A DNA stretch of 64,000 bases from an uncultured Eubacteriales bacterium (lineage in GTDB: Bacteria; Bacillota; Clostridia; Lachnospirales; Lachnospiraceae), in assembly GCA_949294665.1 (NCBI GenBank), contig CASFID010000067.1:61935-125934 (forward strand), written 5' to 3'. Shown piece after piece: positions 9,207 to 18,531 of this stretch (within the stretch, counting starts at the first letter, position 1; each line of letters starts with the position of its first letter). A program made the position numbers and the translations under genes. The notes below the pieces were generated by a model. It was not told where the DNA came from. It did no database searches and saw only the letters and a program-made list of their open reading frames with translations.

Positions 9207-10181
9207 GTGGAAAGTATCAAACAAAATCCTTTAGTCAAAAAGGTGGGATTTAACAGGATCGTGCTGTGCATCGTTCTGCTCCTGATGTACGTTCTGTTCT
9301 GTGCTCTGACAGGGGGCTCGTTCCTGGGGACGAGACGTATCCTGAGTGCTCTGAACTACGCATATTTCCTGGGATTCCTGTCACTGGCAGTTACATTCGT
9401 GATCGCGACGGGAGGAATTGACTTCTCGATCGGACCGGTCATGTTCTGCTGCGCCCTGATCGCGGGCTTCAGTTTTAACATCCACGGAGTTCCGATGGGC
9501 GGCGCACTTGTGATCAGCCTGGTGGTAGGACTTGTATTCGGTATCTTCAACGGATATCTTGTAGCGTACTGGGACGTGCCGTCGTTTATCACATCTATGG
9601 CAAGCATGAACATTGCGAAAGGACTTGCCTCCGTGTTTACGCAGACACAGTCCGTAAGCTGGCCGCAGGCAAGCCAGGAAGGCGGCTGGTTTAAGAATCT
9701 GGTGACTATGGATGGGATTCCGGTAGGCCTGATCATCCTTCTCGTGGCTGCTGTGATCTGCGCGGTAGTCCTGAACAAGACGAAGATGGGACGCTATATC
9801 CTTTCTCTTGGCAGCAACAAAGAAGCAGTGAGGCTCTCCGGTGTTAATGTAAAGAAATGGGAAATGTCCGCATATATTCTCTGCGGCCTTCTGGTCGGAA
9901 TCGCAGCGATCTTCTTCGTAGGAGCTTACACGACAGTGCAGCCCGGTTACGGCGACCAGTATAACAACGAGGCGATCGCCGGCTGCGTTATGGGCGGAAC
10001 GTCGATGGCGGGCGGACTTGCTTCGATCAGCGGTACGATCATAGGCGTATTGATCATCTCTCTTCTTCAGGAAGGGATCATGGCTCTCGGCCTTGATAAA
10101 AACCTGCAGCTTATTATCACAGGTATCATCGTTATCATCGCGGTATTTGCTGATGTTGTTGCAAGACGCAGGAAGAATTGA
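9207..10181 (+). CDS. Sugar ABC transporter permease (RbsC/MglC family), first copy
   Basis: A 324-residue polytopic membrane protein of the BPD_transp_2 family with about eight to ten hydrophobic segments. Family motifs are TGGIDFSIGPVMFCCALIAG (the usual GGIDLS-x-G signature) and LGSNKEAVRLSGVNVKKWEM, the cytoplasmic loop that contacts the ATPase. The GTG at 9207 is chosen because GGGAGGA precedes it at good spacing, while the ATG at 9162 has a poor site. It works with the double ATPase, a second permease and the binding protein downstream. Two non-identical permeases suggest a heterodimeric channel. The substrate is probably L-fucose or a related sugar, judged from fucI and fucU alongside. 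Confidence 0.86.
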   Translation: MESIKQNPLVKKVGFNRIVLCIVLLLMYVLFCALTGGSFLGTRRILSALNYAYFLGFLSLAVTFVIATGGIDFSIGPVMFCCALIAGFSFNIHGVPMGGALVISLVVGLVFGIFNGYLVAYWDVPSFITSMASMNIAKGLASVFTQTQSVSWPQASQEGGWFKNLVTMDGIPVGLIILLVAAVICAVVLNKTKMGRYILSLGSNKEAVRLSGVNVKKWEMSAYILCGLLVGIAAIFFVGAYTTVQPGYGDQYNNEAIAGCVMGGTSMAGGLASISGTIIGVLIISLLQEGIMALGLDKNLQLIITGIIVIIAVFADVVARRRKN

Positions 10182-10234
10182 TATCGATACATGGAAATCA
10201 GAAAGTGTGATTGAGAAAGGCAAGGGTAAAGAAT

Positions 10235-11731
10235 ATGGGCGAAGTTATATTAACAATGAAAGGAATCGACAAATCTTTCCCCGGTGTTCATGCACTGGAC
10301 CATGTAGATCTGGAAGTCAGAAAAGGTGAAGTACACGCACTCATGGGAGAAAACGGTGCCGGTAAGTCAACACTGATGAAGGTGCTGACAGGTATCTATA
10401 AGAAAGATTCCGGAACGATTACATATGAAGGAAAAGAAGTAGAATTCCATAGTACAAGAGAAGCACAGGACGCAGGTGTTGTCATCGTGCATCAGGAGCT
10501 GAACATGCTCGGTCATCTGACGGTTGCTCAGAATATTTTCATCGGACGTGAGTTTAAGAAGGGCATCCGCATTGATGACAAGAAAATGAATGAAGAAGCG
10601 AAAAAGCTTTTTGACAGAATGCATATTGATATCGATCCGAAGGAGACGATGAGCAACCTGACGGTCGGAAAGCAGCAGATGTGTGAGATTGCAAAGGCAA
10701 TTTCACATGAGGCGAAGGTTATTATCTTTGACGAGCCGTCAGCAGCGCTGACAGAGGCAGAGATCGAAGAACTTTTTAAGATCATCCGTGACCTGAGAGA
10801 TCAGGGACTGGGAATTATCTATATTTCCCACCGTATGGATGAGATCAAAGTTATTACAGACCGTGTAACCGTTATGCGTGACGGCGCGTATGTAGGTACT
10901 CTGATCACAAAAGACTGTACCAAAGACGATATTATCAATATGATGGTCGGACGTGTAATCTATGAGGATCCGAAGACACAGAACATGACGCCGGAAGGAT
11001 CGCCGGTTGTACTGAAGGTAGATCATCTCAATGCCGGTAAGATGGTCCAGGATGTCAGCTTTGAGCTTCACAAAGGAGAAGTGCTCGGATTTTCAGGCTT
11101 GATGGGCGCTGGCCGTACTGAGACAATGAGGGCGCTGTTCGGGGCAGATCCGATCGACAGCGGAGACATCTATATCAATGGTGAGAAAGTTATCATCAGG
11201 AGCCCGCAGGACGCAGTTAAGCACGGCATCGGATATCTGTCTGAGGACAGAAAGAGATTTGGAATTGTCGTTCAGAAATCAGTGGCAGAGAATACAACGA
11301 TGGCTGATCTGGATGAATTCTCCAACGGACCTTTCATCAATAAGAAGAAAGAGAAAGAAGTTGCAGAGAAGTTTGTAAAAGAACTTGACACAAAAACTCC
11401 AGGTGTTGACCAGCTTGTCATAAACCTGTCTGGCGGTAATCAACAGAAAGTCGTCATCGCAAAATGGCTGACAAAAAACTGTGATATCCTGATTTTCGAC
11501 GAGCCGACGAGAGGTATCGATGTAGGAGCTAAAAATGAGATCTATAAGCTGATGAACCAACTTGCGGCAGAAGGCAAAGCCATTATAATGGTTTCCTCAG
11601 AAATGACCGAGATTTTGCGTATGAGCGACAGGATTGTCGTTATGTGTGAAGGCAAGAAGACCGGCGAACTGGATATTTCCGAGGCTACACAGGAAAATAT
11701 CATGAACATGGCTACAAGAGAGATTAGTTAG
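10235..11731 (+). CDS. Sugar ABC transporter ATP-binding protein (RbsA/MglA family)
   Basis: A 498-residue protein with two fused ABC ATPase halves. The first has Walker A GENGAGKST, signature LTVGKQQM and Walker B VIIFDEPSAAL. The second has a degenerate Walker A (GLMGAGRTE), signature LSGGNQQK and Walker B ILIFDEPTRGID. This asymmetry is normal in the RbsA/MglA family. It is a cytoplasmic subunit powering uptake through the two flanking permeases. The ATG at 10235 (MGEVILTMKG) is favoured because family members begin close to the first beta-strand. It follows the first permease by 53 bp and precedes the second by 13 bp. Confidence 0.92.
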   Translation: MGEVILTMKGIDKSFPGVHALDHVDLEVRKGEVHALMGENGAGKSTLMKVLTGIYKKDSGTITYEGKEVEFHSTREAQDAGVVIVHQELNMLGHLTVAQNIFIGREFKKGIRIDDKKMNEEAKKLFDRMHIDIDPKETMSNLTVGKQQMCEIAKAISHEAKVIIFDEPSAALTEAEIEELFKIIRDLRDQGLGIIYISHRMDEIKVITDRVTVMRDGAYVGTLITKDCTKDDIINMMVGRVIYEDPKTQNMTPEGSPVVLKVDHLNAGKMVQDVSFELHKGEVLGFSGLMGAGRTETMRALFGADPIDSGDIYINGEKVIIRSPQDAVKHGIGYLSEDRKRFGIVVQKSVAENTTMADLDEFSNGPFINKKKEKEVAEKFVKELDTKTPGVDQLVINLSGGNQQKVVIAKWLTKNCDILIFDEPTRGIDVGAKNEIYKLMNQLAAEGKAIIMVSSEMTEILRMSDRIVVMCEGKKTGELDISEATQENIMNMATREIS

Positions 11732-11744
11732 GGAGGAAAATGTA

Positions 11745-12755
11745 ATGGCAAATAAATCAGTAAGTAAAACGGCCGGCACGAAGAAGTCGTTCATTGACAG
11801 GATGGGCGGTCAGCAATTTATCGTCCTGATTATCGTCATTGTAATGTTTATCTTTTTCAGTGCAATGAGCCCTGGATTTAGAAAGTATACAACAGTAGTA
11901 AGTATTCTTGACTATTCTTACTATATCGCGTTGATGGCAATCGGAGTTACGTTCCCGCTCCTGACAGGCGGCGTTGACCTTTCCATCGGGACAGGTCTGA
12001 TCTGTTACTCGCTGATCGGCGGCCTTCTGGTACGTCAGCATGGAATGCCGGTTGCGGTTGGTATGCTTGTGACAATTTTGATTGGCCTTATTTTTGGTAT
12101 AATTAACGGATGTCTTGTAGCGCTGATGGATCTGCCGCCGTTTCTGGCAACGTTATGTACCTGCATGATCACCCGTGGATTTGGCGCATTTGTTGTAGGC
12201 GGTTATGGTATTCCGTGGCCGGCAGCAGGACAGGAAGGCGGCTGGTTCAGAAATATCTTTAAGATTCAGATGGGCGGACAGAACATTCCCATCGGTTTCC
12301 TGTGGATCATCCTTCTGGTCGTCATCATGAGTTTCGTGCTTAACCACACAAAGATGGGACGTTACACACGGGCGATCGGAAGCAACAAAGAGGCAACCAG
12401 ACTTTCAGGAGTCAATGTCAGATTTTACCATGTAATGGCATACGTGATCTGTGGACTTTTCGCAGGACTTGCCGCAATCGCTTATTCGGCAATCTTCGCT
12501 ACAGTTCAGCCGGGAAGCGGCGCAGGATTTGAGATGGATGCGATCGGCGGCGCGATCGTCGGAGGAGTATCCATGTCAGGCGCTGTAGGCAATGTTACCG
12601 GTACACTGATCGGTGTCTTTGTCATCTGTCTGCTGAAGACAGGACTTCCGTTCATCGGTCTGACAGCAAACTGGCAGCAGATCATTACAGGTTTTGTCCT
12701 GATCGCAGCCGTTCTGATCGATATCTTAAAGAGAAAGAGAGAGGCAGGAAACTAG
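11745..12755 (+). CDS. Sugar ABC transporter permease (RbsC/MglC family), second copy
   Basis: A 336-residue polytopic protein related to the first permease. It carries LLTGGVDLSIGTGLICYSLI, IGSNKEATRLSGVNVRFYHV and a glycine-rich DAIGGAIVGGVSMSGAVG segment. TAGGGAGG precedes the ATG. The N-terminal 20 residues are polar and lysine-rich, presumably cytoplasmic. It sits between the ATPase and the binding-protein gene. A hairpin lies in the 230-bp gap that follows. Confidence 0.88.
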   Translation: MANKSVSKTAGTKKSFIDRMGGQQFIVLIIVIVMFIFFSAMSPGFRKYTTVVSILDYSYYIALMAIGVTFPLLTGGVDLSIGTGLICYSLIGGLLVRQHGMPVAVGMLVTILIGLIFGIINGCLVALMDLPPFLATLCTCMITRGFGAFVVGGYGIPWPAAGQEGGWFRNIFKIQMGGQNIPIGFLWIILLVVIMSFVLNHTKMGRYTRAIGSNKEATRLSGVNVRFYHVMAYVICGLFAGLAAIAYSAIFATVQPGSGAGFEMDAIGGAIVGGVSMSGAVGNVTGTLIGVFVICLLKTGLPFIGLTANWQQIITGFVLIAAVLIDILKRKREAGN

Positions 12756-12776
12756 TTTTTTGTTACACTGATAGAT

Positions 12777-12819
12777 AACAGCCGGGGCTGTATACACAGT
12801 GATCTTTAAGCCGGCTGTT
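12777..12819 (+). promoter_or_regulatory. Hairpin in the gap before the binding-protein gene
   Basis: AACAGCCGG (12777-12785) pairs with CCGGCTGTT (12811-12819) around a 25-base loop, with no T-run. Such a stem can protect or partly end mRNA and help express the binding protein at a different level from the permease. The rest of the 230-bp gap shows nothing clear. Confidence 0.4.
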
Positions 12820-12985
12820 ACTATAGAAACCCCAAAAGGCAGGCCATGCCCGGAAGATCTTCCTATTTATGTGCGGTTGTACTTATGTGATATATATGCA
12901 CGGTATCAGCATATAGGACAGTGCACGTATAGAAGAAAAGTCTTCTCAAAATGGCCGGAAAAATTATTTCAGGAGGATATGAAAT

Positions 12986-14119
12986 ATGAAAAAGAAAGTA
13001 TTGGCAGTATTACTTGGCGGATGTATGGTAGCTGGACTCCTCGCAGGATGCGGCGGAAACAGCAACAGCAGCAGCGAAGGATCAGCAAACGGTGGCGATG
13101 CAGCGGAAGAGGAATCTTCAGGCGGCGGAGACTATCACTTTGAAGTAGTTGTTAAGAGCTTCCAGTCCACATACTGGCAGGCAGCTATCCAGGGAATCGA
13201 CGCTGCAGTTGAGGAACTTGGAGTTACTGTAAACACAACAGGACCGAATGCAGAGTCTGATATTGCTGATCAGGTCAACATGCTGAACAATGCCATCAGT
13301 GCAGCTCCTGACGGAATCGCTCTTGCAGCGAACGACCAGAGTGCAGTTCTTGATTCACTTCAGGATGCACTTGATGCAGACATCCCGGTTGTATGCTTCG
13401 ATACAGGTGTGCCGGAAGCACCGGAAGGATCAGTTATCGCTACGATCGCTACAGACAATGAGTCTGCAGGTGCTGTTGCAGCAGAGAACATGTATGAAGT
13501 GATCAAAGATACAATCGCAAATGCTACAGAGCCGGTAAGAATTGGTGAAGTTAACCAGGATGCTACATCAGCTAACATTTCCGGTCGTGGTATGGGATTC
13601 ATCAACAAGATGAAAGAACTCATCGAGGCTGATGGAAAAACAGTTGCAGTTATCGGTAACCAGTTCTATGTAGACCAGGTAGAGAACAACGGTGATGAGG
13701 GATCAGCTGACGTTATCATCGAAGTAGCAGTACCGGCTCAGACAACAGTTGAGCTCTCCGCTACAGAGGCTTCCAACATCATGAACAAAGAAGATACGAT
13801 CGCTATCTTCGGATCTAACCAGGTTACAGCAGAGGGTGTTCTCACAGCGAACCAGAACCTGAGCGTTCTTGCAGCTACTCCGGATGAAGGTATCGTTGGT
13901 GTAGGATTTGACGCTGGTGCTACTCTGAAAGCAGCAGTTGCTGACGGAACACTCATCGGTGCGGTTACACAGGCTCCTGTTGATCAGGGTAACCTTGCCA
14001 TCCACGCTCTGTACGATTACTGCGAAGGAAATGAAGTACAAGACATCGCTACAGACAGCTACTGGTATGATGCAGAGAACATGGAAGAAGCTGACATCGC
14101 TCCTAACCTGTATGACTAA
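12986..14119 (+). CDS. Sugar ABC transporter substrate-binding lipoprotein
   Basis: A 377-residue periplasmic-binding-type protein anchored to the outer face of the membrane. It has a lipoprotein signal, MKKKVLAVLLGGCMVAGLLAGCGG, with lipobox LAGC at about residues 19-22, then a Ser/Gly/Glu-rich linker. The mature part has the Peripla_BP_4 pattern (VVVKSFQSTYWQAAIQGIDA) that binds simple sugars in RbsB-like proteins. AGGAGG precedes the ATG. Codon use is strongly biased, as in a highly expressed gene. A strong terminator follows at 14227, before fucU. Confidence 0.9.
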   Translation: MKKKVLAVLLGGCMVAGLLAGCGGNSNSSSEGSANGGDAAEEESSGGGDYHFEVVVKSFQSTYWQAAIQGIDAAVEELGVTVNTTGPNAESDIADQVNMLNNAISAAPDGIALAANDQSAVLDSLQDALDADIPVVCFDTGVPEAPEGSVIATIATDNESAGAVAAENMYEVIKDTIANATEPVRIGEVNQDATSANISGRGMGFINKMKELIEADGKTVAVIGNQFYVDQVENNGDEGSADVIIEVAVPAQTTVELSATEASNIMNKEDTIAIFGSNQVTAEGVLTANQNLSVLAATPDEGIVGVGFDAGATLKAAVADGTLIGAVTQAPVDQGNLAIHALYDYCEGNEVQDIATDSYWYDAENMEEADIAPNLYD

Positions 14120-14223
14120 TCTGCAGTAAATGTAAACCAATAGTCATCTAAACCAAAACGTGCATATAGGCCGCGGAGATGCCGGCACGGATACTGAACG
14201 GCGTGAATGACGGCCTGAATATT

Positions 14224-14254
14224 AAAGGAACCGGGAAATTCCCGGTTCCTTTTT
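14224..14254 (+). terminator. Intrinsic terminator of the sugar ABC operon
   Basis: GGAACCGGGAA pairs perfectly with TTCCCGGTTCC around a one-base centre, extends by A-T pairs on both sides and ends in a T-run. It lies about 110 bases after the binding-protein stop. Confidence 0.9.
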
Positions 14255-14319
14255 GAAACAAGAAATACTATAATATAAAATAGCGACAGAAAAAGAGCGA
14301 ATAATAAGGAGGATATGAT

Positions 14320-14760
14320 ATGTTAAAAGGAATTCCAAAGATATTATCACCTGAACTTCTGAAAGTGCTGGCTGAAATGGGACACAGCGACAGGCTTGTC
14401 ATTTCTGACGGTAATTTCCCGGCGGAATCCATGGGTAAAGACGCTATTGTGATTCGCTGTGACGGGCATGGTGTGCCGGAACTGCTCGATGCGATCCTGC
14501 AGGTGTTCCCGCTCGACACATATGTGGAGCATCCGGTCAATCTTATGGAAGTAATGCCTGGAGACGATGTGGAGACTCCGATTTGGGACACATATAAGGA
14601 AATTGTCAGAAAATATGACGACAGAGGCGATTCGGTAGTCGGTAATATCGAAAGGTTTGCATTCTATGATGAGGCAAAGAAAGTCTATGCTATCATTGCA
14701 ACGGGCGAGTCGGCTCTCTATGCGAATATCATGCTGCAGAAAGGGGTAGTCACCGACTGA
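14320..14760 (+). CDS. fucU: L-fucose mutarotase
   Basis: A 146-residue RbsD/FucU-family protein that interconverts the anomers of L-fucose so that the isomerase receives its preferred form. Motifs are LKGIPKILSPELLKVLAEMGHSD at the N-terminus (GH-x-D with the catalytic His), SDGNFPAES, and the C-terminal ATGESALYANIMLQKG with Tyr and Asn of the sugar site. AAGGAGG precedes the ATG. It follows the ABC operon after a terminator, so it probably has its own promoter or depends on read-through. It is the best evidence that the whole locus handles L-fucose. Confidence 0.88.
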   Translation: MLKGIPKILSPELLKVLAEMGHSDRLVISDGNFPAESMGKDAIVIRCDGHGVPELLDAILQVFPLDTYVEHPVNLMEVMPGDDVETPIWDTYKEIVRKYDDRGDSVVGNIERFAFYDEAKKVYAIIATGESALYANIMLQKGVVTD

Positions 14761-14813
14761 CAAAGAGTACCGAAAGGCAGACTACGGAAAAGAACACAGA
14801 CGGAGGATACGAT

Positions 14814-15257
14814 ATGCTGGATCACATAGAGATTATTTTTGAAGATATGAAACCGATGATGAAGAAGCTCAAGAAAAAGAATTATAAGTCAAACATGGAA
14901 GATTTCCTTGCAAGACACGGCCACTACTTCGGGGAGATGACGGAACACGTTGGAAGTGCCGACGATAAGTCGGCCGCCGCCGACGAGATCGCGCGTATAT
15001 TCACGGAAAAAGTGGAGAAAGCATATCTCTCACCCAAGAAAGGGAGAATAGAGCCAGTCGTGCAGCTAGACCTGAATTTCTTCATGATCTATTATGTCTT
15101 CCCCGCAATCCTCAAGACGGAACATGAAGATGCGGGACTGATCGCGGATCACCTGAGAGATGAGTGGAGCCGTCGTTTCAAGGACAGCGATATCCAGTAT
15201 ACAGATTATGACTCTCTGTATGCCGCGTTCCGCGAAAAGATATTCGGCATATTCTAG
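14814..15257 (+). CDS. Conserved hypothetical protein
   Basis: A 147-residue soluble protein with no signal peptide or membrane segment. The N-terminus is lysine-rich (MMKKLKKKNYKSNMEDFLARHG), and the middle has a hydrophobic patch (LNFFMIYYVFPAIL) too polar at its edges to be a clear membrane helix. It is mostly helical by composition. It starts 53 bp after fucU with a CGGAGG site and may be co-transcribed with it. I do not recognise a family with a known function. Confidence 0.65.
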   Translation: MLDHIEIIFEDMKPMMKKLKKKNYKSNMEDFLARHGHYFGEMTEHVGSADDKSAAADEIARIFTEKVEKAYLSPKKGRIEPVVQLDLNFFMIYYVFPAILKTEHEDAGLIADHLRDEWSRRFKDSDIQYTDYDSLYAAFREKIFGIF

Positions 15258-15343
15258 AAGCTGGCGTTTCCTTTCCTTTTGAACAGCCTTGATAAAGGCT
15301 ATGCCGTATCTGTCCGGGACTCTCCTCAGAATGGTTTTAGTGC

Positions 15344-15372
15344 TTGCAAAGACCGGTCAACTGTGATAGAAT
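15344..15372 (+). promoter_or_regulatory. Promoter of secG
   Basis: TTGCAA (15344-15349), a 17-base spacer and TAGAAT (15367-15372) lie about 30 bases before the secG start. Confidence 0.5.
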
Positions 15373-15403
15373 AATCGTGGTTTATCCGCAGGAGGTGTAG
15401 GTA

Positions 15404-15646
15404 ATGGATATCTTGAAGATTGTGATAACAATCATCTTTGTTATAGACTGCATTGCGCTGGCTGCGATCATTCTTTTACAGGAAGGCAAGTCGGCGGGGC
15501 TCGGCACGATCAGCGGAGTAGCAGACACATATTGGGGACACAATAAAGGACGTTCTATGGAGGGTACACTCGTGAAGGTTACCCGTGTGCTGGCGGTACT
15601 CTTTATCGTGCTTGCCGTAGTACTTAATCTCGGAGCCCTGAATTAG
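15404..15646 (+). CDS. secG: Preprotein translocase subunit SecG
   Basis: An 80-residue protein with two transmembrane helices (about residues 3-25 and 58-76) joined by a loop containing LLQEGKSAGLGTISG, the SecG signature (usually LLQ-x-G-K-x-x-G). It is the small accessory subunit of the SecYEG protein-export channel. An AGGAGG site precedes the ATG. The order secG, rnr, smpB is conserved in many Firmicutes. A strong terminator follows it here, so rnr is probably transcribed partly on its own. Confidence 0.92.
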   Translation: MDILKIVITIIFVIDCIALAAIILLQEGKSAGLGTISGVADTYWGHNKGRSMEGTLVKVTRVLAVLFIVLAVVLNLGALN

Positions 15647-15681
15647 TATCAAATGCACTATATCAGAAGATAATAACCACG

Positions 15682-15718
15682 TAAGCACTCTATACGGATA
15701 TAGAGTGCTTATGTTTTT
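15682..15718 (+). terminator. Intrinsic terminator after secG
   Basis: TAAGCACTCTATA (15682-15694) pairs perfectly with TATAGAGTGCTTA (15699-15711) around the loop CGGA, and TGTTTTT follows. Confidence 0.88.
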
Positions 15719-15836
15719 ATTTTGCGATGAGCCAAAGTCCGGATTTTTCCGGGGCTATGGCAGCCGCTCACAATCCCGGAATGCGCCTTTGAGAATTTCC
15801 GGTGATTCTAAGAGAGAAGACGGGAGCAGAAAAGAT

Positions 15837-18002
15837 ATGGATCAGACATTTGAGAAGCGGAAGAAAGTGATATATGATTTTATCGGCGATGATCTCTATG
15901 TGCCGATGAAGATAAAAGAGATAGCGGCCGTGCTTCAGATACCGGGGGAACAGCGGAGCGAACTCAGGGAAGTGCTTGACGCTCTGGTAGAAGAGGGGAA
16001 GATATCGCTCTCCAAAAGGGGAAAATATACAAGAGGACATGCGGTCCATCACAAAGGGATCTTCCAGTCTAATGCGAGAGGATTTGGCTTCGTAACGCCT
16101 GAAAACGGAGAAGCAGATGTATTCATTCCGGAAGAAAACATTTCCGGCGCCTTTCATGGAGACGAAGTGGAATTTATCATCACCTCGGCTCCGTCGGGCA
16201 AACGCAGAGAGGGTAAGATCGTACGGATACTCGCCCATCATGTAGTACGGATCGTGGGCATGTATGAAAAATGTAAAAATTTTGGCTTCGTCCGCCCCGA
16301 TGACCAGAGATATCTGAAAGACATCTATATCCCGGCAGGCAGGGAGCACGGGGCGATGACAGGACATAAAGTCGTAGCAGAGCTGACCTCATATGGAGAG
16401 GCTCATATGAAACCTGAGGGGGAGATCGTTCAGATCATCGGTCATATCGGCGATCCCGGTACAGATATCCTCTCGATCGTGATGGACGCGGGAATTCCGA
16501 CAGAATTCCCGGAGAGAGTCTTAAATCAGGCGGAGCGAGTGGGGAAACCGGTCAGTGAAGCGGACTGTGCAGGCAGGAAAGACCTGCGCGGCTGGACGAT
16601 GGTGACGATAGACGGCGAGGATGCCAAAGATCTGGACGATGCGGTTTCACTGACCAAAGAAAACGGCGGCTATCGTCTGGGTGTGCATATTGCTGATGTC
16701 AGTAACTATGTCCAGGAAAAAAGCGCCCTGGACCGGGAGGCGCTTAAACGGGGGACAAGCGTATATCTTGCAGACCGCGTCATACCGATGCTGCCCCGCA
16801 ATCTGTCCAATGGGATCTGTTCTCTGAATGCGGGCGAAGACAGGCTGGCTCTGTCCTGCATCATGACGATCTCTCCCGATGGAGAGATAACAGATCATGA
16901 GATCGCGGAGACAGTGATCAGGGTAAATAAACGGATGAGCTATAACGGTGTGGCCGCGATCCTCTCCGCTTCTGCTCCTGACGGCGCAGACAATGAAAAA
17001 CAGACAGAGGATACAGGCGCGATCTGCACTGAGTACACGGATTATAAGGAATATGTGCCCCTTCTGCTCCTGATGCGGGAACTGTCGGAAATCCTCAGAA
17101 AACGCAGGGGAAGAAGAGGATCTATAGATTTTGACATGCCTGAGACGAAGGTTGTGCTGGACGAGAGTGGGAAACCGGTAGATATCAGACCATATGACCG
17201 TAATGATGCGACGAAAATCATAGAAGATTTTATGCTGGTCGCAAACGAGACTGTGGCAGAAGAATATTACTGGCTGGAAGTGCCCTTTATTTACCGGACG
17301 CATGATGTGCCGGATGAGGAAAAGATCCGTCAGTTATCTGCTTTTATCAATAATTTTGGATATCATATCCATGTAAAGAATGAAGTGCGCCCAAAGGAGA
17401 TACAGAAACTTCACGACCGGGCGGAGGGAACGCCTTATGAAGCCATGATCAGCAGACTTGCACTGCGCTCGATGAAACGTGCCAGATATACAACGGAGAA
17501 TAGCGGTCATTTCGGCCTTGCAGCCCGGCATTATACTCATTTTACATCTCCGATCAGGAGATATCCGGATCTTCAGATACACCGTATCATCAAAGAAAAT
17601 ATAAGAGGACGCCTGAATGAAGAACGTATCTCCCACTATGCAGAGATACTTCCCGGAGTTGCCGCGCAGTGCAGCGAGCGCGAACGCAGGGCTGAGGAGG
17701 CAGAGCGCGAAGTGATAAAGATGAAGAAAGCAGAATACATGCAAGATCACATCGGTCAGGAATATGACGGCGTTATCTCCGGAGTAACAAAGTGGGGAAT
17801 CTATGTAGAGCTGCCCAATACTGTCGAGGGACTCGTCCATGTGGCGGATATGCATGAGGATCATTATGAATTTTCGGAGCAGTCATATGAATTGGTCGGA
17901 GTGCATACCGGGAAACGATACAGGCTCGGACAGACGGTCAGGGTATGTGTGGCCGACGCAGACAAACTGCAGAGAACGGTGAATTTTGAAATCCTATCTT
18001 GA
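15837..18002 (+). CDS. rnr: Ribonuclease R
   Basis: A 721-residue 3'-5' exoribonuclease. Domain order is an N-terminal winged-helix-like segment, cold-shock OB domains (HKGIFQSNARGFGFVTPE), the catalytic RNB domain with the metal-binding DGEDAKDLDDAVSL motif and HYTHFTSPIRRYPDLQIHR, and a C-terminal S1 domain (GVISGVTKWGIYVELPNTVEGLVHV). It degrades structured RNA and works with SmpB and tmRNA in quality control. The ATG at 15837 is preferred because it begins the winged-helix segment and has GGGAG upstream. The longer open frame begins inside the secG terminator. Confidence 0.93.
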   Translation: MDQTFEKRKKVIYDFIGDDLYVPMKIKEIAAVLQIPGEQRSELREVLDALVEEGKISLSKRGKYTRGHAVHHKGIFQSNARGFGFVTPENGEADVFIPEENISGAFHGDEVEFIITSAPSGKRREGKIVRILAHHVVRIVGMYEKCKNFGFVRPDDQRYLKDIYIPAGREHGAMTGHKVVAELTSYGEAHMKPEGEIVQIIGHIGDPGTDILSIVMDAGIPTEFPERVLNQAERVGKPVSEADCAGRKDLRGWTMVTIDGEDAKDLDDAVSLTKENGGYRLGVHIADVSNYVQEKSALDREALKRGTSVYLADRVIPMLPRNLSNGICSLNAGEDRLALSCIMTISPDGEITDHEIAETVIRVNKRMSYNGVAAILSASAPDGADNEKQTEDTGAICTEYTDYKEYVPLLLLMRELSEILRKRRGRRGSIDFDMPETKVVLDESGKPVDIRPYDRNDATKIIEDFMLVANETVAEEYYWLEVPFIYRTHDVPDEEKIRQLSAFINNFGYHIHVKNEVRPKEIQKLHDRAEGTPYEAMISRLALRSMKRARYTTENSGHFGLAARHYTHFTSPIRRYPDLQIHRIIKENIRGRLNEERISHYAEILPGVAAQCSERERRAEEAEREVIKMKKAEYMQDHIGQEYDGVISGVTKWGIYVELPNTVEGLVHVADMHEDHYEFSEQSYELVGVHTGKRYRLGQTVRVCVADADKLQRTVNFEILS

Positions 18003-18054
18003 ATGAAGCAATAAAGCGGATCTACGTATCCGATCTTAAAGGAGAGTAAGATAT

Positions 18055-18519
18055 ATGGCGAAGACAGAGAGAAAACTGATCGCGAATAATAAAAAAGCAT
18101 ATCATGATTATTTTATCCTCGAGAAATATGAGGCGGGGATCGTGCTCCACGGAACTGAGGTGAAATCTCTCCGCATGGGAAAATGCAGCATCAAGGAGGC
18201 GTTTATCCGCGTGGAATCAGGAGAAATGTATCTATACGGCATGCATATCTCTCCTTATGAGAAAGGGAATATTTTTAATAAAGATCCGCTGAGAGTGCGG
18301 AAACTTCTTCTGCATAAGAAGGAGATACTAAAAATATCCGGCAAGATGAAGGAGCAGGGGATAACCGTGATTCCCCTTCAGGTATATTTCAGCGGGAGTC
18401 TTGTGAAAGTGGAGATAGGACTTGCAAAAGGCAAGAAACTCTACGACAAACGTGCGGACATTGCGAAAAAGGATCAGAAGCGGGAAGCCCAGAGAGACTT
18501 CAAGATAAAGAATTTATAG
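18055..18519 (+). CDS. smpB: SsrA-binding protein SmpB
   Basis: A 154-residue RNA-binding protein that delivers tmRNA to stalled ribosomes. Motifs are [29 protein letters not shown], and the basic tail [23 protein letters not shown], which places the C-terminus in the mRNA channel. The length matches the family. AAAGGAG precedes the ATG. It lies directly after rnr, its usual partner. Confidence 0.96.
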   Translation: MAKTERKLIANNKKAYHDYFILEKYEAGIVLHGTEVKSLRMGKCSIKEAFIRVESGEMYLYGMHISPYEKGNIFNKDPLRVRKLLLHKKEILKISGKMKEQGITVIPLQVYFSGSLVKVEIGLAKGKKLYDKRADIAKKDQKREAQRDFKIKNL

Positions 18520-18531
18520 GAGGTAAGGATC

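Noticed and set aside
15285-15300. AGCCTT/AAGGCT hairpin as terminator before secG
   Set aside because: Six-bp stem without a T-run; it lies before the secG promoter and may be chance.
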